A stretch of DNA of 64,000 nucleotides from Brassica napus. Its lineage: Eukaryota > Streptophyta > Magnoliopsida > Brassicales > Brassicaceae. Position numbers and translations under genes: made by a program. Of the stretch, positions 1 to 10,524 are shown piece after piece. The DNA lies in NCBI RefSeq assembly GCF_020379485.1, contig NC_063439.1, forward strand, positions 10,146,466-10,210,465, written 5' to 3'. Each line of letters starts with the position of its first letter. The stretch's first letter is position 1. The notes under the pieces were generated by a model. It was given only the letters and a program-made list of their open reading frames with translations. It was not told the origin of the DNA and did no database searches.

Positions 1-294
1 GAAAACTGGTTAGGGATATTTGTTTATTTAACAATCAAAATAAATGCACACAGTCATTGGAGTTTCTCACAGGTCTAGGCAAGCATTGAAGAATGAGGCC
101 GCAAACAAACTCTGTAGAAGTCGTTTTCTTGTGCACAAAGCTATGTAGAAGTCCATTCCCATCAAATAAACATGGAACATATACGTTGGAAGATTTAATC
201 TTTTTAATCCTAAGGAGACCAGACGGACACCACAGGTTTTTTTTTTTTTTTGTCAGTACACAGTAACAGTGAAAGAATTAACAAGAACTGGAAG
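1..294. other. Unassigned flank before the hAT element
   Basis: I see no gene here. The stretch has a T tract at about 238-252 and ordinary AT-rich sequence. Its only clear function is to supply the left copy of the 8-bp target site of the hAT element that follows. Confidence 0.5.
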
Positions 295-302
295 CTAATC
301 TT

Positions 303-1259
303 TAGAGATGGTAATTATGGACTTGGACCGCGGGCTTGTCCCGTAAAAGACTGTAGCGGGACGGTATTCAGACAAGCTTTTCTAGCCCTGCAAATTTGCA
401 TGCCTAGCAGGACGGGTCTTTGCGGGACTGAGCCTTTTGTGGGATGGGCCGAAACGGGTCATGCAGGATTAAATGGACCCACATTTTTTATTTATTTCTT
501 ATTTTACCTGAAAAAATAGAGAGATAGAGTGAAAAGGAAGCGATTCTTGTGACTTTCTCTAAGAAAACATAAGGAGTTCCGGCAATGATGATTCGAGCTC
601 CGGTGATGATGATTCGAGATCTGGCGATGAAGACTCCAGCTCCAGCGATGACGATTTGAGCTCTGGTGGTGTTTTGATTTGGTTTTCTCTTTTTATTACA
701 TACAACTACGAATTACTTTTATTACAATGTGGATTTCTTGTTTAAGTTGATTGGTTTTGTTTTCAGTACTGTGAAATGATATTTTTCTTAAGTGATTCGC
801 GATTTTTTTTTTTGAAATCCAAAGAATTATAAAGAGAGATGGTTTGATGAAGACATATAACACTTGAGCCAAGTTATTACAAAGACAACAACTCAATCAG
901 ATTCAAACTTAATAAAATCTTAGGCTGATAACAAAAAAAAAAAGCTTTTAACTCAAGAACGCAAGCACAAGCACAACTTTATGGCATTGATTTTGATAAG
1001 GTTTTAGTGAATCTTAACGAGCTCTCTTCAACTCTTTTACACAATTCTTCAACTTGAACATTCATAAAGGAAGTTGTAGTAGGCGGTTTGATAAGGAGGC
1101 ATCCGCGGGACGGTTCGCGAAGGCCTATATGTTTTGTGGTATGGGTTTGACCGGCATTCTGAGGACCACAGCCCACGCGGAACATGCCCGCTGTGATCCG
1201 CTCGATGACTAACCCGCTGCGGTACGGGACGAGATGGATAAACATGTTTGACATCTCTA
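303..1259. mobile_element. Non-autonomous hAT transposon, 957 bp, with perfect 8-bp TSD
   Basis: The element starts TAGAGATG and ends with the inverse CATCTCTA. It is flanked on both sides by the identical 8-bp direct repeat CTAATCTT (295-302 and 1260-1267), the target-duplication length of hAT transposases. GC-rich subterminal motifs (CGGGAC, GCGGGT and their inverses) crowd both ends at about 330-470 and 1100-1235, as expected for hAT transposase binding regions, while the middle is AT-rich. No transposase reading frame is present, so it must have been moved by a relative. The perfect duplication suggests a fairly recent insertion. The short ORFs over the two ends are translations of the GC-rich motifs and not genes. 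Confidence 0.88.
581..664 (+). repeat. Four 21-bp tandem repeats encoding an acidic heptad
   Basis: Four consecutive 21-bp units (581-601, 602-622, 623-643, 644-664) differ by a few substitutions each. In one frame they read as Gly/Ser-Asp-Asp/Glu-Asp-Ser-Ser-Ser heptads. Many differences fall in third positions, which hints that the tract once encoded protein. It sits inside the hAT element and may be a fragment of captured or ancestral coding sequence. Confidence 0.7.
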
Positions 1260-2265
1260 CTAATCTTCCTTCTACAGCTGAATGGTTTTTATCACTACGT
1301 GATTGCTATTTTAGAAAAATATAGTGGAGTAAATTTCACATTTATTATATAATTAATTCTTCTATTTAAAATGCAACAAATAGCAAAACATTAGAGATGA
1401 TTTAAATACCCAACAAAATACTGTTACAAGTATATGATAGGTGGAAAATCCATAAAAGTAGGAGACAAAACCACACTAACCAAAAAATTAAATAAATGAA
1501 ACTACAAATTAATGGTTTCCAAAATTTGGAAAAAGGGAACAACTAAACTAAGCTATTGTCCCCTTAGTACAAAATCAAACTTTGTCACTTTTGGACTTTC
1601 ACTACCCTTAAGAGTTATAAAAATTTATATCAATTAATTTACAATGCAAAAAAATTAAGAAAAATTTAAAACATGAAGTAGTCAAACATGTGCATATATG
1701 AAAAATATTTTTGGATTAAAAAAAATTTGGAATGGTAAATTGAAAAATAGGCTAAAGGTGTTAGTATATAAGATCTACCATCTACGGAGATTCAGAATAT
1801 GCATTCTAACTGAAACACAATGATCTACATACAGAAGAATGCGCATTAGACCGGAAACATTAAGATCTAAAATGGCAGAATACAAAATCAACATTTTCTT
1901 CTATGTTCTGCCTTTCTGGTAGATCATAAGTAATAGTAAATGTTCTTATATCTTCTATGGAAGAATATACATTCTACTCAATTCTCATATATCTATAATA
2001 TATGTATTATATATCTACCACGTTTTCTTTATTCTACCGTACGTAGAATGTAATTTCTACTAGATTTTTTAAAAAATCCGAAAATCTAGGAAAAAACAGT
2101 TAGAAAATATTTTCTTAATCTATTAAATCTTTTTTATTTCCTTTTTTAAATCTTCTTCCCTAAATTTTTGTTTCTTCGTTGCCAACCACGATTTGGACCA
2201 AAAATCGTGGGGATTCTTCTCTTTTTCATAGTTTCTCCAAACTTTTGTCAATCTAACTTGACAAA

Positions 2266-4509
2266 ATGCACATCTATGCCTATTCTGGTGTTTGGAGATC
2301 GTCCAAAACAAAAGGGTGGAAGTTTCTTGTTGATGAAGAAACAGGAGGTAGACTACTTACTTTGGACACAAGCAAAACCTTTGACAACCTAAGAGTTATG
2401 GTTTGTGAGGACTTTGGAACCGATCTAAACTTGGTCAATATCGACCTGAGTTACTTACCTTCCGATTTGGTTATTGGCCTCGATTCACCACCTGTTTTCA
2501 TCACCAATGATCGACAACTCAAAAAATTTCTTACATATGTGAAGACCAAAGCTTCAACGCGGTTATGTGTGTGTATTCGATCTAAGGTCGGATTTAACTT
2601 GAATGAAGAGCCTGCTGAGTTGCCTAACAGAGAGGAAGTGGGTATGTCGGGTGAAGTTTCAGATGATATTGATGGTGAAGCCGAGCTTGAAGAAAAAGAT
2701 GCGAAGATAGATGAAAGTGATGACGAAAACAAGTGTGAGAAAGATATGACCAACGGAAAGTCTGTCCGTTTTTCTCTGGTTGATGTTGTGAAGAAGGGTC
2801 AACATTTTACTAGCAAAGCAGCTTTGCAGGCAACAATGGAAATATGCGCAATGAAACATAATTTCGACTACAAGGTTGCCAAAACGGATAGGAGAGTTTG
2901 GTACGTTTGCTGCGCGTATGATGATTGCCGCTGGCGTGTTCGCGCAGAGGGATTAACAGGTTCTTCATATTTTATCATCAAAAAGTATGTGCCTGATCAT
3001 TCATGTGCTCCATCATCAAGGAACCACTCTGTTCGGACCGTTTCATCAAAAACAGTTGGCAGTCTCATTAAGCATAAGTACGAAACTGTCAAGGAAGGGC
3101 CGAAACCTAATGATATTATCCAGTTTATGCGTGATGATCATGGAGTTGAGATATCCTACTCTTTAGCTTGGGAGGCACGTGAGTATGCAGTAAGTGTTGT
3201 GAGAGGCATTCCAGAGAAGGGTTATGAAAAAGTTCCCAAATACTTGCACATGATGAAGGAAGCTAATCCAGGATCACACACATTTTATGAAACTGATAGC
3301 GATGGGAGATTCAAATTCCTCTTCATCGCATATGGTCAGTCTATTCGCGGTTTTTATGCTGCCATTCGGAAAGTTATTGTTGTGGATGAGACTTTCTTGA
3401 AGAGCAAATACAAAGGAGTATTAATGGTTGCTACTGCTTTGGATGGAAACTCGAACCTATATCCTATTGCATTTGGAGTTGTCGACTCAGAGAATGACCG
3501 CTCGTGGGAATGATTTATGAGACAACTTAAGGTTGTCATTGGTGATGATAAGAATTTAGCTTTTGTGTCTGACCGGAATAATTCACTTGCTAAAGCTCTT
3601 GCAAAAGTGTATCCGCATGCTCATCATGGAATTTGCATTCACCACTTGCTGAACAATGTTGTTACATATTTCAAGGGTAAAGGTGTCGCTGGTTTGGTGG
3701 CAAAGGCTTCTAAAGCTTACCGAGTTGCTGATTTTAAGAAGCAATTCACTGCTATTTTCTCAATTAGTCCTGCAATTGGAAACTATCTGATACAAGCTGA
3801 TGTGAGAAAGTGGGCTCGTTGTCAATTTCCGGGTTACAGGTACGATGTTAGGACCAATAACCCTGCTGAATCAATAAATTCTGCTTTGCGTTCGCCAAGA
3901 GAGTTTCCAGTTATACCCTTGTTGGACAGCATAAGGGAAATGATGATTCGATGGTTTTTCAAACGTAGAGCTTTAAGTTCAAAGCATAAACAGCCACTGA
4001 CCATTGCTGTAGAGAAGAAGATTGATCGAAGGATTGAGAAGGGTAAGAAGTTTCAGGTTTTTCCAGTTAGCGATGCCAGGTTTTTGGTTCGAGGTGACAC
4101 TTTTGAATGTATGGTCGACTTGGTCAGACGCACATGTTCATGTGGGAAATTCGATCTGATGAAAATTCCATGCAGACACGCCATAAAAGCAGCTTTCAGC
4201 GTAGGCATACAAGCACACACACTCACTGACGACATGTACACCACTGCTTCATGGAGATCGATTTATGAAGAAAGCATAAATCCTATTAGTGTCCTGGAAG
4301 ATGCATGGATTGTTCCATCTCACGTACAGCAAGCGAAAGTCCTCCCTCCAGAAACTAGAAGAGCTGCAGGTCGGAGAAAGAAACGTAGGTACGAGACAGT
4401 TGAAGACAAGATCCGCTCGTCACAAGGAACTCAAAGCTCTAAACGTCGTAAATGCAGTCGATGTGGTATTGAAGGTCACAACCGCTCCACATGTGATAGA
4501 GCAATATAG
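2266..4509 (+). pseudogene. MuDR-type transposase, one in-frame nonsense codon
   Basis: An N-terminal PB1-like region (about residues 1-105) and an acidic linker are followed by the MuDR DNA-binding domain (about 175-250, starting near HFTSKAALQATM). Next comes the DDE/RNase-H-fold transposase core with VVDET, FVSDR, the C/H motif HGICIHH and NNPAES. A SWIM zinc finger (CSCGKFDLMKIPCRH) and a C-terminal CCHC knuckle (CSRCGIEGHNRSTC) close the protein. The frame is open across about 747 codons except for TGA at 3511-3513, where family members have Trp (SWE-W-F), so a single TGG-to-TGA change breaks it inside the catalytic core. The downstream frame from 3514 is otherwise intact. It would excise and integrate MULEs in the nucleus. 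The decay is slight, so loss of function looks recent. Confidence 0.9.
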
Positions 4510-4760
4510 GATTACAATCTATTCGGTCTATGCAAGTTACTTTTCAGAGTTTTTTCTAACATTAGCTTTGTTTCATGTCAAACTCTGTTTTTTCAAGACC
4601 AATTCTGTTTTATGTACTGTGCACGTTTCCAATATTTACTTAGTTTTATGCAAGTTTTTAGTCTACCGTTAAGATTTGATCCATAAATTGACAACACAAC
4701 TGAATATCAAATTGATTCAATCTTTGACAAAGTAAATATATTCAGAAAACAATTAGAAGA

Positions 4761-5173
4761 TCAATCAAATTTAGAACAAAGACATAAAAACGTGAGAATG
4801 GATCCAATTAGTCCTACATCTCCCGACTTCTTATGCTCGATAACTGCTTCCTCTACTGTCATTTTCAAGGAACTTCTCAAATCTTCAATTTCTTCGGCCA
4901 TTCTCGACTGTTGCTCATGCATCATTTGTATCTCATCAAGCAGAGCCTCGTCCACCCACTTGAAAAGATGTTGCTCTTTCTTTCTCTGAATTGAAACACA
5001 AAAACGTCAATTGAAACATAGAATAATAAAAAGTCATAATTTTTCAGAATTACCTTCAGACCAATCTCACATCGGAAGAATCTTCTGTATGGATTCTCCT
5101 CCGTTTTTGAAACATATGTGACAATCCCCTTCCCACACCAGCATCTGGAAGGAACCCCTCCATTGTTAGTCAT
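4761..5173 (-). CDS. GRF zinc-finger / coiled-coil protein inside the MULE (two exons)
   Basis: Exon 1 (5173-5054) encodes 40 residues with a GRF-type zinc finger: CWCG, then NPYRRFFRC. Intron 5053-4986 has GTAA..TTCAG borders. Exon 2 (4985-4761) continues in phase with RKKEQHLFKWVDEALLDEI, then a predicted coiled coil, and ends in a hydrophobic LIGSILTFLCLCSKFD tail, 114 residues in all. The splice removes a 68-nt intron and joins complete codons, which supports a real gene. GRF fingers bind single-stranded nucleic acid in larger enzymes; the role of the short plant proteins is not known to me. It lies between the transposase (convergent) and the protease (same strand), so it is probably a MULE passenger or accessory gene. 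The frame is undamaged, unlike both neighbours. Confidence 0.72.
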
Positions 5174-5398
5174 GATCGGTTTTTGAGAATGAGAGAAAGA
5201 CGGAGAGGAGAGATAAACGATGAAATAAGTAGGGTTTCTAGTCATTGGTGTTATATAAGTTTATGTTTAGGGCAAACGACTACTGTTAATCGGGTTTTAT
5301 GGTGTAATTGTATGTGTTGTGATAGTCATAAGATTTGTATTGACTATTAACATTTGTAGCCTTGTTAGGTTAGATTGTGTATAGCTCCCTACATTGGT

Positions 5399-5500
5399 GT
5401 TGTATGGCTTAGTTTAGACTCATTTAGGGTATCTTTAGGGGTTGATATGTTGTATGGGTTAGTTTAGATTCATTTAGGATATCGTTAGGGGTTGATATGT
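5399..5500. repeat. 50-bp tandem duplication inside the MULE
   Basis: Units 5401-5450 and 5451-5500 are the same 50 bases with a few substitutions, and a third partial copy trails to about 5527. It lies in the non-coding spacer between the GRF gene and the protease gene. Confidence 0.8.
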
Positions 5501-5544
5501 TGAATTAGACTATTTAGGTTCATATGTTGCCGGTAATATCAATA

Positions 5545-5615
5545 GTTTCAAGTAGTCCAGTGGTCTGTGTTGGACATTTAAAGGCCTCAAGTGAATTGTT
5601 CGATTCCCCCCATCT
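5545..5615 (+). other. tRNA-like sequence with A and B boxes
   Basis: TAGTCCAGTGG (5553-5563) fits the Pol III A-box consensus and GTTCGATTC (5598-5606) fits the B box exactly, 34 bp apart as in tRNA genes and tRNA-derived SINEs. I cannot fold a convincing acceptor stem, and there is no clear poly(A) tail or target duplication. It may be a degenerate tRNA or SINE relic. An active tRNA gene is unlikely. Confidence 0.4.
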
Positions 5616-5817
5616 CCATTTTTATTTTAAAATTTTTTGTTTAGTACGACAGTCAAATAAGACCATTTAGATTCATATCATGTATCCCTTTGTTTGTTAT
5701 AGTGTATGTAATTCACTAAATAAGAGATGCAAACCAATGCTAGTTACGAGTCATATAAGAGTAACTAAAAAAGTCAATATCAACCTACTTGGTAAACAAG
5801 ACATAGTGAAAATAGCA

Positions 5818-8800
5818 TTATAAAATCTCAACCGTAGGAGAAGCTATAGCCTTCGGAGGAACGTACTTTCCCATTCTCGAAATAAGCTCAGGATCATTAG
5901 CAGCTTCCCATAGGTCATAAGCAATCTTCTGGCGAGCTTCACGAATGTTGTCGTCATTCACCAACGTTAAGTCCATGCCTAGAAGATGTGCTTCAATGTG
6001 CTTCAACGCATATACTCCACAATCGCTGCTAGTCTTGTTTAGGAAGCAGGGCATTGGAGCGTAAGTGACATCATAGGGCTTAACGGTAAATCCCCTCTTC
6101 TCTGAAGACTGCACAGCTTTGACAATTCTTGGGATGAGATGTGCAAATGGCTCCAAGTCCTTGTTGTGTTTCAGTCCCGCACAGTCAAAAACTTCTATGG
6201 AACGAGTAACAAAGTTGACACACATAGAGATCCAGTGGTTACCGTGCACAAGAAGAGGCACATACATACGATTGACATCAAGATCCCACATTAGTCTTGT
6301 TCGGCCGTGTGAAAGAAGTTCACCAATTCCGTACTGATGGAGCAGTCCTTCTACCCTGAATTTTTTTTTGTCTTTCTTGAACTCAGTGTAAGAATTCTTC
6401 ATTTGATTACTGAATATGCAGCTCATGAAAGCTACTTTGGACGGCTTCCATCGTCTCAAAGAAGTCCTCTCGCGAAATAAGAAGAGCACAGCATCAATTT
6501 CCTATACAATATGATACAAACAGAGTGAGTTGATGTGATGTTAAAGATGAAGAACAGTAAGTAGGCGTGCAAAGTAATGTAAATCATACTTGATTTTGCA
6601 GCCACACTGCAGGTCCCATAACACGTTCTGCTAACTCAGTTGTGTACATAGAAGGTCCAATTTTAAGGTGCCTGCGATGCAACATTTAATTAAAAATTTG
6701 TTGAATTTATAACATAGAGGGAACGCATAGACTTACTGTTTGGTAGTTGAGCACCAATGAATCAGTTTAGCCCATGAATCCTCATGGACAAACACTAATG
6801 AGTAATCATCGTCGTTCACCCGGTCGTCAGGTAATTCCATATCTTTGAGAGTGGGTGTTCTCCAATCTACAGGCTTGAAGGATGATACTGGAGTAACCCA
6901 CTTAGGTGCTTCTTCATCACTCGTTTTTTGTGAGGGATCGAAACCTTTAACATGTGATACTTGAGAAAGGTTCCCCATGGCGTCTTGTAAATACTCTTGG
7001 GTGCTCATTTCTTCTTTTATTGATGAAGGTTCCCCATGGGTAGATGATTGTGACAAATTCTTCAAAAAATCCATCATATCATCAGTTTCAGTTTCAATCT
7101 CCTGTTAATGAAACCAAACACAACATTATTAGCCAAAACTGTCATCAAGGACAGAACAAAAGAGTCGAGAGACAATGACATTAAAAGAGTCGAGAGACTA
7201 TGACATTACAGAGAAAACATGTCATAGTCATAAGTTCAGTTCATAGCAAACACCAAAATACATTACAAGCTGATTTCCAACAAGCCGATATTACAAGCAA
7301 ACAACAATGACATTACAAAAGAGTTAAGAGAAAATTACAACAAAAGACAGTCCGACATATTACAAAGCTTCATTTTATGGTTACCTTTCTTCCTTGCCGA
7401 GGGCTACGACGAACCGTAGGAGGAACCACACTCTCATCAACCTTGCCTTTGCCTTTTTCCTTTGTTCCTGCAAGACACGGACTCTGTGATGATTTCCCCA
7501 TCGTTGCTGAAGGACATGGAATCTCAGATGCTCTGTCTTTTCCCATTGTAGCAGAAGGACCCGGAATCTGTGACACCGCTTGCTTGAGCTCAGCCATCTC
7601 TTTCTGGACCTTCTCAAAACGCTCTTGGATGTCATTCTGCACCACGTCCTTGAAAGAGTTGAAAGCAGAGGTGAACAAACCTTCAATGAAAGTCTTCATT
7701 CCACTGGAGATACCACTGTTATGTTCAGCTGCCCGTTGACAAAGCAGTTCTTTCTTTCGAGCCTCTGCACCAGGATCATTTAGCTTACGCTTTCCCCTTC
7801 TTGCAACAACAGCCGGTTCGTCAACATGAGTATCTGTGACATCTTCGACTTCAACATTCTCTCCATCAGTCTCTGAATCAGAAAGCTCTAAAGTTGGAGG
7901 CAAAGCCTCGACTTCCCATACGAAATCTGTCCAATCTTGTTTGGCATTGAGAAGAGTAACAATGCGACCAATTCTTTCATCAATCTTCTCATCTTCCCTA
8001 TAGAACTCAGTGCTATCAACCACATCATTGTTCCCAGTAGCAGATATAAATGGGAACAATTCTCCCTGACAAGAACAAACGCCAACAGAGTGAGTTAAAT
8101 TGTTTGTTAACTGAACCGAATATAATTTTTTAAAAATTATTACCTTATTAAAGTGGGACTCTAGGCTGCTGATATCTGCGTAGGAAACTTCCCACTTCCT
8201 TTCCAATTCCTACATCTCACTTTGGTCATGTTCTTTTTGATCTTCTTACCCACCATACTACCAATGTCTGGGATTGCCTCCATAACCCATATCTGAAACG
8301 CATAGGAGAATCCATCCAACACGTAACTGTTCTTCAGATGTAAATCTTTCCTTGCTTTGAGTATTGATGCAAGCAGCTCGTCATACGCGTGAAGACCCCA
8401 CGGATACATCCTCATCTTCTCAAAATCCATCACCAAACGGATGTATTCATGTGGGATAAACACTCTTGAATCCTTAGCTATGAGGAATCCATGTATGACG
8501 CACAGATACACTAGCCTAACCCTGTCCACATACGTCCACTTGTTGCATTCGTTAAGAAGCTTCGTCTTTATCATCGATAAGTTGACCTTTCTATTTTTCC
8601 TCAGCACATTGCTCCAGAACCCCTTATCATCCTTCCAATCATTGAAGTTTATGTCAGGTTCATCTTTGAACTTCAATCCTGTCACAGCATGAAATTCTTG
8701 CGCAGAGAACCTAAGAGGCCTCTTAGCAAATAGAAACCACAGCTCGTGAAGCTTCGAAACCTTGAGCTGCTTGCATATGAAGCTATGAATGATCTTCCCT

Positions 8801-8989
8801 GAGTAGATGAGCTTGTTCTCTATGATTGCCAGAAGCGGACCGAAGAAAGGATCTTTCAAAACTTCCTCATACTCAGTGTTGAGAACACCTTCACTTCCTC
8901 CAGAATTGTACGTCTACACGTATTGTTGATCTTGTCAATTTGCGTCTCAATTCCTTCTTCAAGTATGCGTTGTGGAAACTCGTACGCCA
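5818..8989 (-). pseudogene. DUF1985 / ULP1-like cysteine protease of the MULE, frameshifted
   Basis: Five exon blocks read minus strand: about 8989-8144, 8065-7385, 7101-6737, 6671-6590 and 6501-5818. All inner junctions are GT-AG and in phase. The first block holds a DUF1985 region (KDPFFGPLLAIIENKLIYSG onward). The middle is a charged linker with SPRQGRK. The last block is a C48 peptidase with the His in GNHW, the Asp in VFDC and the nucleophile Cys in SDCGVY; an Asn sits where the oxyanion Gln is usual. Two one-base frameshifts break it: near 8910, between the MAYEFPQRILEEGIETQ start and the DUF1985 frame, and near 8190, between GSGK and VSYADIS. ULP1 enzymes process SUMO or ubiquitin-like proteins; the role in MULEs is unproven. 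Confidence 0.83.
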
Positions 8990-8999
8990 TTCCTATGAA

Positions 9000-9796
9000 A
9001 CATAATAGCAATAACTTCAACTCGTTAGTAATGTCTTAAGAAAATCAAACTAAAACTCAATCTCGCAATATGAACATCAACAAAATCAATAAAAAAAATC
9101 CAAAAGGAGATCGCAAAACCCGCAAAACCTTACCTTCAATTTTAGGGAAAGAGAAACCAAGATGAAATTCGAACAACGTCAATCTCTTCGTCCGTAGAAG
9201 AGCTTAAATCTAGTACATGCAAATAAAGAAATTAAGATCAACACAAAAAAAAAACATAAAGGGGCTTTCGAAACCCTAACCTCAACGATTTTGAAACCGA
9301 GATGAAGTAAGAGGAAGAGAAGAACAACGTGAAGCTAATCGTTCTTTATCAGCGACAAGAAGCTTTTCCCGAGCTTGAACAACTTCAATTGTAGCCGGCG
9401 GAGATTGCAAAGTAATCCTACTCTGTCGTGTTTAGAGAGGAGAGAAGAAAGAAGGAGGATGAAGGAGAGATGTGACGATGAGTTCAAGGTCTCCGACGAA
9501 CTAAGACGGCCGGAGAAGATGGCTTCGATAACGAAACTTAATCGCCGCCTCTTTGTTAGAGAGAAAGGAAAATAGGAGTCGACGACATGTTATGATTTTT
9601 TACTCTGTATTTTTTTTTTTACTTTTTATTTACTTCCTCAGTAAATTACATAACTTTTTTAATATATGTATTTCGAAATTAATAGAAAGGACAAAACGGG
9701 ATTAGCATTATTGTTTATACTATAGGGACAAAGATTTGTGTTCTAATTCTAAGGGGACAAAGTAGTAGTTGTTTTGTTCTCTTTTCCCAAATTTCT
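9000..9796. other. MULE right subterminal region and probable 5' leader of the protease gene
   Basis: Purine-rich and GC-richer sequence upstream of the protease start, followed by the AT-rich right terminal repeat. The 66-codon plus-strand frame at 9375-9575 has no recognisable motif and I do not call it a gene. Confidence 0.4.
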
Positions 9797-9912
9797 GTTT
9801 TTTATTTTAGAGTTTAGAAGTCATGAAAAAGCATTATGGCATCATCAAGGTTAAGTCTAGTGTTAGACAGCAATGTAGTCTTATCATCGATCTTCTTTCA
9901 TCTTTTCTATAA

Positions 9913-10524
9913 CTAGGTGTTTTCCTGTACCATGTGCGGTAAAAAAATTTAAAATATTTTTTAACAGATAAATATAAATTATATTTTAAAATAAAATTTT
10001 ATTAATATTTTAAATTTTCTTTTTCATATCAACATTTTAATATAAATTTGATTTAATTAAATATAAAATTAATATTTAAGAATATGCATGTATATATTTG
10101 AAATTATAATCCTAGATATATTTTTCTATCTATTTATTTTAATTAAATATATTAAATAAATTTGTAAGAGTTGCGTAATTGCCAAAAATTAAAATTAAAC
10201 AATATTTATAAAATTTGTAGATATATAAGAAAATAATTATTTTACGATTAAATTTTTCTAATTTTCTATAAAAATTGTATACATTTTTGAAAATTTTAGT
10301 AATAAAATTGTATAATTTGAAAATATATAATTAAATTATATTTTGAAATTTATAGTGCCATATTTAAATATATTTATTTTAATGATAATTTATGAGTTAT
10401 TCTCATATTCTAAAAAAAATTCCAAAAATATAAATTGACATTAAATGTAATATATGAGTTATTACCATATTTTGAAAAGTTTACCAAAAATATAAATTAA
10501 CATTAAATGCAATTGTCCATGTCA
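9913..10524 (-). mobile_element. Degenerate non-autonomous Helitron, minus strand
   Basis: The inverse of 9912-9950 reads as a Helitron 3' terminus: an imperfect GC hairpin (CCGCACATGG...), a short A-rich spacer, then CACCTAG followed by T. The body is AT-rich and non-coding. The 5' end is taken to be near 10524, where the next Helitron begins in the opposite orientation. This boundary is inferred. Confidence 0.5.
10391..10514. repeat. 62-bp tandem duplication
   Basis: Two copies (10391-10452 and 10453-10514) both start TATGAGTTATT and share the AAAAATATAAATT..ACATTAAATG core, with about a dozen differences. They lie in the AT-rich Helitron body. Confidence 0.65.

Larger units (their letters stand above)
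1520..9796. mobile_element. Large Mutator-like element (ULP1-carrying MULE)
   Basis: Degenerate terminal inverted repeats bound the block. The left end at about 1521-1590 and the inverse of the right end at about 9722-9796 share AAATTTGG, an A-rich GAACAA block and TTGTCCCCTTAG in the same order. Between them lie a plus-strand MuDR transposase and two minus-strand genes, a GRF-finger protein and a DUF1985/ULP1 protease. Transposase plus ULP protease is the arrangement known from memory in ULP-carrying (Kaonashi-type) MULEs of Arabidopsis and other plants. I could not find a convincing 9-bp target duplication, so the ends are approximate and the insertion is probably old. Coding damage in two of the three genes says the copy is not autonomous. 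Confidence 0.75.

Noticed and set aside
250..519. 89-codon frame with Cys and Gly
   Set aside because: It covers the GC-rich end of the hAT element and has no homology pattern of a protein; it begins at a TTG.
1513..1527. 9-bp target duplication for the MULE
   Set aside because: Flanks of the two terminal repeats (TGGTTTCCA-like and CTGTTTTTT-like) do not match well enough to claim one.
7377..7739. Plus-strand 120-codon frame
   Set aside because: It is antisense to a well-supported exon of the ULP1 gene.
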